NCBI GenBank assembly: GCA_002786065.1
Contig: NHNY01000008.1
Location: 248,001 to 312,000, forward strand
From: Microcyclospora pomicola
Lineage: Eukaryota; Ascomycota; Dothideomycetes; Capnodiales
Direction of reading: 5' to 3'
Length of the DNA: 64,000 nucleotides
Part shown: piece by piece, positions 57,215-64,000 of the stretch
How the letters are laid out: every line of letters begins with the position of its first letter
Numbering within the stretch: position 1 is the stretch's first letter
Position numbers and translations under genes: made by a program
The notes under the pieces: model-generated
Told to the model about the DNA's origin: nothing
The model's database searches: none
Seen by the model: only the letters and a program-made list of their open reading frames with translations

Positions 57215-58063
57215 ATGGCCCTGCTCTCCGGCAAAGTCGCCACCGTCACTGGCGCCGCAACAGGCATTGGCCGCGCCATTGCGATGAACTACCTCCGTCA
57301 CGGCGCGCGTGTGGCCATCAACCATTACCCGGACGCACAGTCCCAAAAGCAGTTCGGCGAGATGGTAGATGAGGCTGGTCCAGGCGCGGCGGACTTGCTG
57401 ATCGCTGTACCGGGAGACATCTCGCAGCCGGAGACCGGACAAGAGCTCATCAAGCGAACGGTGGAGAAGTTTGGAAGACTGGACGTCTTCGTCTCGAATG
57501 CGGGTATATGCGAGTTCGCGGACTTCTTGACGTACATATCAGACTCCCAATGCACATACTGTGAAAACCCCAGGCTGACACACCTCTGCGATGCCTTTAG
57601 CATGACACCTGATCTCGTGAACCGCACGATCTCCACAAACCTCAACGGAGCATTCTTCGCAGTCCAGGCCGCGGCACAGCAGATGGCACGGCAGACACCG
57701 TCCGGGGGCAGCATCATTGGCATTTCGTCCATCTCCGCACTGGTAGGCGGGGCCGGGCAAACGCATTACACGCCAACCAAGGCGGGCGTGCTGTCGTTGA
57801 TGCAGAGCACCGCATGTGCGCTGGGCAAATACGGCATCAGATGTAATGCGCTGCTGCCCGGGACCATCCGCACGCAGCTGAACGATGAGGATATGGCAGA
57901 TGAGGCAAAGAGAAAGTATATGGAGGGCCGGATACCGCTAGGCCGCCTGGGGAGAACACAGGACCTAGCAGGTCCAGCGGTGTTTCTGGCAAGCGACATG
58001 AGTGAATATGTCACAGGGGCGCAGTTGTTGGTGGACGGAGGCTTGTTTGTAAACCTACAGTAG
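57215..58063 (+). CDS. LRA1: Short-chain dehydrogenase, L-rhamnose-1-dehydrogenase-like
   Basis: The two exons are 57215-57531 and 57601-58063, giving 259 aa. The cofactor motif is TGAATGIGRA, then SNAGICEFADFL, the active-site Ser in GISSISALVGG, and the YTPTKAG pair. The end is SEYVTGAQLLVDGG. The block ICEFADFLTMTPDLVNRTISTNLNGAF, read in shorter pieces, resembles fungal L-rhamnose dehydrogenases that open the non-phosphorylated rhamnose pathway. The 69-base intron is a multiple of three and stop-free. Unspliced RNA would insert 23 residues after residue 105, and the spliced junction is the family-like one. No other rhamnose-pathway gene is in the window. Confidence 0.8.
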   Translation: MALLSGKVATVTGAATGIGRAIAMNYLRHGARVAINHYPDAQSQKQFGEMVDEAGPGAADLLIAVPGDISQPETGQELIKRTVEKFGRLDVFVSNAGICEFADFLTYISDSQCTYCENPRLTHLCDAFSMTPDLVNRTISTNLNGAFFAVQAAAQQMARQTPSGGSIIGISSISALVGGAGQTHYTPTKAGVLSLMQSTACALGKYGIRCNALLPGTIRTQLNDEDMADEAKRKYMEGRIPLGRLGRTQDLAGPAVFLASDMSEYVTGAQLLVDGGLFVNLQ

Positions 58064-58083
58064 ATGGTGCCTCTTTCCAGACC

Positions 58084-60135
58084 TCAACCGAAGCCACGAA
58101 AATCACCTTCGTCGTCCGTACCGCTCTCGGCTTCTGCTTCCTGCTTCCGTCTTTGGCTACCAAGAATAGCGCCTTTTCGCTTGTTCTCGGTCTGGCGTTG
58201 AAACCCTGGTTTCGTGCTTATCTTGGCGCGGCGTGCTGCCTTGGGGTTCGCCTCCTTTCCACGAGCGGTCCTTGATTCGATGCCTCGCTTCTTCAGCTTC
58301 TGCTTGTCTTGCTTGCTTAGCTTGGGCAGAGCATCGAGCAACCATGGCTGCAGGCCGTCGGTATTATCATCACCCTTTTGCTGCTGCGCCATGGCAACCA
58401 CGTTTGCCACGTGCTTGAGGTAAGGTATATCTTCCTGGCTATACAGAGTGACAGCTACGCCGCCTTTGCGACCAGCGCGGCCCGTGCGTCCTACGCGATG
58501 CACATATGCGGCGCTCGAGGTTGGTATATCGTAGTTAACCACGCCATTGATGCCTCGGAAGTCCACGCCTCGTGACAGAAGGTCGGTGGTGATCAGGATC
58601 CAGACTTCACCCTTCCTGAATCGTGTCATGACGCCATCGCGAGCTGCATCGGACAGGTCAGAGTGCAGCACAGCGATCCGGCTTATACCGCCAGCCTCCA
58701 CAGGGATATCGTACATGAGTTCCGAGTGGAGCGCAACCGCACGTTCGATGGTTTGAGTGAAGACCAAGAATGGCGGGCGCAGAGAAGGACCGGCTTCCGC
58801 GGAGCTTGTATTCGGATGCAAGATCTGGCGTAGCCCCATCAACTTGCCCTGTTCCGTGGCGGCATATACCAGTTTATGCTCAACATTTGGCACAGCAGAG
58901 TCTTTCAGTCCCACAACCAACCGAATCAGTGGCGTGTCATTCTTAATGTCGAGTCGTGCTCGCCGAACCTCGATCGTCGAACGCGCAAGATCTTCGATAT
59001 TGCTTCCCATCGTGGCAGACCACAAAGAGACACGAAGGTTTTTGCTCGAGATTGCATTCCAGACACCAAGAGTCTGTTCTCGGAAAAGCGGATCAAGCAG
59101 CACATCAGCCTCGTCCAACACAAGATGTTGAATTGACGTGTACAAAGTGGATTGCGAGCCATCAGACTCGCCCAAGATGGAATGCAAGACCCCAGGGGTC
59201 GACACAAGAATGTCTGCTTTCACGGACAAATCGTGGTCACCAGCATCTCGTGATGTAGAGCCCAATAGCTGCATACCTTTCCGTACTTGCACCACTTTGA
59301 TACCCGTCTTTTGCGCTAGCTTTCTTCCCTCGTTGACTATTTGTGCGACCAGCTCTTTCGTTGGAGCTAAGATGACTGCAGCATTTTGGCTGTGTGTGCT
59401 CGATTTCTTGTTCCTGAAACGTCGGATATGTTCAATCAACGGGACAATGAATGCTAAGGTCTTCCCGCTGCCTGTTGGTGCAACAGTAAGAAGATCGATA
59501 GCTTCCGCTTCGGGAGGTGTTCCAGGTAGAAACGTGGAAGGCCGGTCCAACAAAAGAGGCAATGCACCAATTTGAACCTCTGTAGGAACGCTATAGCCTT
59601 GTTCCCGTAGATTCTCGGCCAATTGATTGGAGATCATATGCTTTTGCTGTAGTTCTCCGAACAGCCGTATCGGTTGTGGGTATATCGACTGCTTGACAGA
59701 TTTCGCATCGGGTATGGTTTCTTGACGTTTCCGCTTAGTGGGCTTTTCTAGCTGCGTCGAGTTCAGCCATGAGATTTTAAGCTTATGCTGTCTCAGTACT
59801 GCTTTGCGTTCTTCTGGTGAATCTTCTGCATGTGTGACGATCTGGCCTGCCCCAGCACTGACTGGCGCGGTCTCTACAGACTCTTCCTTCGATGTCGATT
59901 GGGCCCTTATAGGCTCCTTGGATCGGATTTCGTCAAAGAAATCCACCTCATCGTCATCTTGTCGCGCGTTGTCAGCACGACGTTTTCGCTTTTTCGAATT
60001 GGCTGCTGGTTCATCGTCCAACGGGTAAAGTTGTGCGTCGGTCAATTGTCCATCCGAGGGCGTGATAGTCTTCGGGACACCAAAGGATCGATTAGGTCGG
60101 CGTGTCGACCGGGACAACAGTCGTAGAGCGTCCAT
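58084..60135 (-). CDS. ROK1: DEAD-box RNA helicase Rok1
   Basis: Single exon, 683 aa. The ATG at 60135 was chosen (MDALRLLSRSTRRPNRSFG) because the Rok1 N-terminus has this form; an upstream in-frame ATG at 60183 is less likely. Motifs in order are a Q-motif region (YSVPTEVQIGALPLLL), motif I APTGSGKT, motif II LDEADVLLD, motif III SAT, motif V TTDLLSRGVDF and motif VI HRVGRTGRAGR. The tail is Lys/Arg-rich. Rok1 is an essential nucleolar ATPase for early 18S rRNA processing in the small-subunit processome. Its start lies 213 bases from that of ATP20, which is transcribed away from it. Confidence 0.92.
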   Translation of the reverse strand: MDALRLLSRSTRRPNRSFGVPKTITPSDGQLTDAQLYPLDDEPAANSKKRKRRADNARQDDDEVDFFDEIRSKEPIRAQSTSKEESVETAPVSAGAGQIVTHAEDSPEERKAVLRQHKLKISWLNSTQLEKPTKRKRQETIPDAKSVKQSIYPQPIRLFGELQQKHMISNQLAENLREQGYSVPTEVQIGALPLLLDRPSTFLPGTPPEAEAIDLLTVAPTGSGKTLAFIVPLIEHIRRFRNKKSSTHSQNAAVILAPTKELVAQIVNEGRKLAQKTGIKVVQVRKGMQLLGSTSRDAGDHDLSVKADILVSTPGVLHSILGESDGSQSTLYTSIQHLVLDEADVLLDPLFREQTLGVWNAISSKNLRVSLWSATMGSNIEDLARSTIEVRRARLDIKNDTPLIRLVVGLKDSAVPNVEHKLVYAATEQGKLMGLRQILHPNTSSAEAGPSLRPPFLVFTQTIERAVALHSELMYDIPVEAGGISRIAVLHSDLSDAARDGVMTRFRKGEVWILITTDLLSRGVDFRGINGVVNYDIPTSSAAYVHRVGRTGRAGRKGGVAVTLYSQEDIPYLKHVANVVAMAQQQKGDDNTDGLQPWLLDALPKLSKQDKQKLKKRGIESRTARGKEANPKAARRAKISTKPGFQRQTENKRKGAILGSQRRKQEAEAESGTDDEGDFRGFG

Positions 60136-60348
60136 TGTCGCATTTGTTTCCACACGGACATTTGAGCCAGAGTTTCTGGACATACATGAGTTGACGACAT
60201 GGGCGGAATTGCGGCGCACGCCCGAGGACACATGCAGGACAGCTAGTCTCGGCAGTAGCCGCTCGGAAAATCAAGGAGCTCAACAACAGCCATTGTTAGG
60301 ACGAAGGCAAGAGTATATCACCTCGACAATCACCATTGATACGCCATC
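60136..60348. promoter_or_regulatory. Shared divergent promoter of ROK1 and ATP20
   Basis: Only 213 bases separate the two divergent start codons, so both promoters must lie here. I did not recognise a specific operator. Confidence 0.55.
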
Positions 60349-61115
60349 ATGTCTGCGGCACTCCTCCCAAGACTAGCATTGCGCCAATCGCGGGTGCTGG
60401 TCCAGCGTCGCGCTGCATCCACCACCTCCGAAGTAGCCGGCAAAGCAAAGGACACGGCCTCATCTGTCGCCAGCAAAGCATCAGAGACCGCCGGTCAGGC
60501 ACAGCAAGGCTTGTCGAGAGTCTCGAGCTCCGCCGGAAATGCTGCCAGCAGCGCTGCCGCATCCGCAGGTCGCGCATTGTCAGGCATTGGCGGCACAACC
60601 GGACAGGTGATCACCTTTGTGCAAGGTGTGTCTCCGTTGTTGTGAGATGATGGGATGGCACCGGACTGACAATGTGCTCGCAGGCTTGATTCCTCCCACT
60701 GTCTACTACGCGCGTGTGGTGGGTGAGCTTGGCAAGATCGTGGCCCAAGGACGTGGCATGTCTCCACCGTGAGTTTCCTCCATTGGAGTATCAAGGCGTT
60801 CGCCCACACTAGCTGTAACTGACAACAACCAGAACTGTGCAACAAATCCAATCATATGCCACGCCTCTCCAAAATGCGCTGAAGAACCCGTCCTCGCTCA
60901 TGTCCAGCGTCCAATCGACCGCCAGCTCCACAGCCCAGACCGTTGCTCAAAACCCCGAATCGTTCCTGACCCGATTAAGGAACTTGGACCATGCCACCCT
61001 CGCGACTGTTGGTGTGATCGCGGCGGAGACTCTTGGTTTCTTCTCTGTCGGAACTATGATTGGGAGGATGAAGATTGTAGGGTACAGGAGTGACGCGTCG
61101 CACGCATCTCACTAG
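60349..61115 (+). CDS. ATP20: Mitochondrial F1Fo-ATP synthase subunit g
   Basis: The three exons are 60349-60625, 60684-60768 and 60833-61115, giving 214 aa. It has an Arg-rich mitochondrial presequence (MSAALLPRLALRQSRVLVQR) and an Ala/Ser-rich linker. The family core follows: IPPTVYYARVVGELGKIVAQGRGMSPP, read in pieces, then a C-terminal membrane helix ATVGVIAAETLGFFSVGTMIGR followed by MKIVGYR. The GxxxG-like glycines in that helix drive ATP synthase dimerisation in the inner membrane, which shapes cristae. All three joins are in phase. Confidence 0.92.
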
Positions 61116-64000
61116 ACGTCCTATTGCCAAGAAGGACAGGCTCAGGCTGTCATTAAGTGGACAAGTAAGATAACAAAGGAAACGTAATGGAGCGGCTAGG
61201 TCTGTCAACTATAAAGAGCTGGGGAAGAACAAGCTGCTCCGAAAGCTCTGTTCCGTTACCCGCATGTATATTGTGCATTTTACCAGTCCACGGTATTAGA
61301 ACTTTCCTTTGTTCCAGTCCTGCGTTGGCGGTGTGGTAGGATGTATGGAGTGCTTTGATCCGGTCAGAATTGCCTGATCTCTTCAGTGGTGCCTTGCAGC
61401 ACACGTGCGTCGAGCAGCTGGTCGATCCTTATATTTCAACGTCACTTCCTGGAATGGCCGCCATACCTACACACAAGCTTCAGAGTATGCAAACATTTCC
61501 GACCAACCAGCAATGGGCGATGCTTGCGTGAGTATCGTCAGGCCTCCTTCGAGAGATCCCATATCAAGAGGATGTGCCTTGTGGTCTTGTCTTCACTGAC
61601 CTGCCAGTGCTTGCTTGGACTCACCTGAACCGTTGTAGTATTCCAACATTAATGCAACACAGCTCCGACCACTATGAACAGCATTTCGTCCTCCAACGTC
61701 ATGCCAGGTCAGTCGTCTTCGAAATCATCGAGGCTAACATAGTGTTACCAGCTACTGTACCATACATAAGCGAGCTCGACTAACATGCATCGTCGTGCCC
61801 TTACACCAAACAATACCAAGGTCCAGACTTGCAGCAGAACCTGCATACATCTTATCCAATTCCAACGTAGTGTTGCCAGGGTGTGTCGTCATAGCTGCAA
61901 CAGGAATCGCAATGTGGGCAAGCAAGTGTGTGCGCAACGATGAGTATCAAAGAGCCGCAACGAAACGTTCCTGTCTCCGACATACATCCTAGTTGAATGG
62001 ACTTTAGGAATACGCATCACCAAAGCGTTGAGTCCAATATACCGGCATCGTGGCTCGTGAGGCAAAGTCTATCATTGATGATCACGTCTGATGCTACGAG
62101 ATCTGAGCTCGAAAATCTCGACATCGCCTCCAGAAATCTCCTCGGGCGGAGTCCATCGTCACCATGCATCAGCTCATTCTTCCAAACATGCCTTTTTGGC
62201 GATTAGCCCAGTTCGCTTGAGAGCTGTTGTGGCTGTCCCTGAGATAGCTACAACCACAACCACGTCACAGCTGGGCCAACTTCCCTCACTGCAACGTTGC
62301 GTGGACTGTGGTTTCTGTATAGAGACATTAGTGCCCCACAGTGGGTGTAGTCACAACCACTTATGGCATCGTCATGCCTGAGACCGCCCCACACACCATG
62401 CTATGCCTGTCTGCCTGCCAGCCAGAAGGCTTTGGTCATGTACAGGGTAAAAGGCCTACACGACAGTACTGTAGGGCTTTGTACGCCCATACAGTACTAC
62501 GCAGCCGTGGGCGATGAGCCATCCGAGGAGTGGTAGATTTCTCAAAAGGGTCCAGACTTATCTATATGGTGCCAAAGCCGCGGGCTCGATGCAGCACTGC
62601 TTGTCGAAGATCTGCACCACCACTACCTTTGACAGCAGTAACAACAAACGATGTTCGACGTTCACTTAGAGTGCGAGGTCATCCGGTGCACCGCAGCCGC
62701 GGAATGGCTTCCCCTGACGCTGTGAGTGTTACAAGCTGTAACACAAGAGCATATCTCCAATCAATCTCCGCCAGTGCACGCGACTTGACCTCGGCGCTCC
62801 GCCATGATGAAACTATCGGATGTGATGTGCGCTGCGTAGGTGCAGCTTGCAAGGTCGATGTTAGTGCGCCTCTCAATCTAAGCGAAAGCGCATCGCATGT
62901 TCGACATGATGAGGTGCAGTGGGACGGGGATGAGACTCCCACCCGTCTGGCCTCTGCATCAAGCAAATCAGGAAAGACCTAGGCTGGTAACCCCAGGTTC
63001 TGAAACCTGTAAGCTCGATGATCGAGACAACCTTTCAGCTGATTGTCAGTGATGCACCGGTCACGCCCGGTGACCGAACGGGGACATTGTGGCGAGAACG
63101 AACGAGGGCGCGTGATGACATCAAGATTCTCTCAGGCAATAGGCTCGGATAACAGCAGCAGAGCAGCAAGGTTACGAGGTTCAGAGGAGATTCTGAGGAT
63201 AGCGATGCGCTCGATGGTGACCGGAAGTGCCAGTGGCCGGCAGAAGACGGGCTCAACAATTCACGTCGCTACACAGCTTGTGCATATGCACGTCTTTTTC
63301 GCAGTGGAGCAAGCTTAAGCGTGCACGCTGCAAAGTGGCTCCGAGAGTGGATGCTGATGCGCACGACTGGACGGGCATCCAGAGGTCCAGGGTCAGGATG
63401 TATGCATGTCGCAATTCTGTTCGTGGCGCTGCCTGGATGACACTGGCTGACTCGTGGCCTCGCCGACGATGCCCTCGACAAGATGCGCTTAGCCTAGATC
63501 GTGGATCCAATACGACCGGACAAGGTCGAGCATGTGCACCGCACTGTATTGCGGGCGCGGCCATGTGGTACGTACCGGAGGCAAGTGTGGATGGCACGAC
63601 TGCAGCTCTCTGGTCTGCGCACCATTTCTGGCCACCTCTTCGCTCCAAGCGCACGCTAAGGTCAGTCGTCATTAGCCGTTGGCACGAGCGAACCACTCCA
63701 CCGTGCATTCCCGCCTCGCTCTGTCTGGATGAGACTCCACCCGAGGACTTTGAAGACTCGTGCTGCAGCAGCGCAGACTTTTCACTCGGAGCTCTCGCTG
63801 GCCCAGACGATGGCCACGACGGCCAGCATCGGGCGTCCGAGGTCTGAAGGACCACAGAACGAATGGTGCCATCGCGTTGCACGGTGTCTCCCATCGCCCG
63901 CCATGATTTCTGTTGCCGCCGGTCGTCGACCCATGACATGTCGCTCCAGCCTGGGTCTCAGATGAGCAACGGGCACTAGCGAAGAGAGGCGCTGGACCCT
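61116..64000. other. Gene-free right end of the window
   Basis: About 2.9 kb in which every frame lacks a family signature and a convincing splice pattern. The longest, near 63.2-63.9 kb, exist on both strands at once and look compositional. No repeat or RNA gene recognised. Confidence 0.5.

Noticed and set aside
61116-64000. Long overlapping frames in the last 2.9 kb
   Set aside because: Frames are open on both strands at once without motifs, as expected for GC-rich non-coding sequence.

Overview
The window looks like nuclear DNA of a filamentous ascomycete (Pezizomycotina, possibly a dothideomycete). It has intron-rich genes with 47-70 base introns carrying CTAAC/CTGAC-type branch points, a NoxB NADPH oxidase, a group III (Nik1/Os-1) hybrid histidine kinase, an NB-ARC/TPR NLR-type protein and several proteins typical of that group. 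All family names come from motif recognition; no database search was possible. Exon joins were built by hand from splice consensus and were checked so that every joined reading frame stays open.

Layout. 1-12.3 kb is a housekeeping-like block: the N-terminus of a Cu(+) P-type ATPase with three metal-binding domains (-), a decayed TATA-binding-protein-like gene (-), TIM10 (+), noxB (-), a small conserved membrane protein (+), an extended-SDR reductase (+), a protein with three dsRBD-like segments (+) and a secreted SIMPL-like protein (-). 12.94-25.21 kb is one large DNA transposon. 25.2-36.3 kb is accessory in character: an AsaB/CmcJ-like hydroxylase gene, an NLR-like gene, a CorA-like transporter and an MFS exporter. 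37-61 kb is again a dense block: a multi-exon membrane protein (-), lipin PAH1 (-), a fibronectin-III/coiled-coil protein (+), an APC-type permease (+), nik1 (-), an L-rhamnose-1-dehydrogenase-like SDR (+), ROK1 (-) and ATP20 (+). The last 2.9 kb shows no gene.

The main discovery candidate is the transposon at 12940-25212 (12,273 bp). It has 70-bp terminal inverted repeats (61 of 70 identical) and a perfect 6-bp target duplication, AGACAG. It encodes a four-exon DDE integrase-like transposase (about 520 aa), a second conserved-looking protein (about 398 aa) with Cys pairs, a SUMO-interaction-like motif and a Lys-rich tail, and four copies of a small Cys-rich gene family that resembles DUF3716. 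These four lie in two tandem modules, each made of a 150-bp satellite array followed by two genes.

Across the element, through satellites, introns, promoters and coding exons in all three frames, the palindromic word TGTACA (usually TGTACAAT) or a close variant recurs about every 154 bp. I count 79 positions from 13048 to 25098, 50 of them exact TGTACA, where about 3 are expected by chance. The first and last marks lie 108 and 109 bp from the two ends. Spacings are not smooth: they cluster at about 138, 150, 160 and 169 bp, roughly one helical turn apart, and almost none fall between. The same word serves as splice donor (G|GTATGTACAA) and acceptor (ATTGTACAG|) in the small genes. I infer a nucleosome-scale phasing or protein-loading grid carried by the transposon, and I know of no described equivalent.
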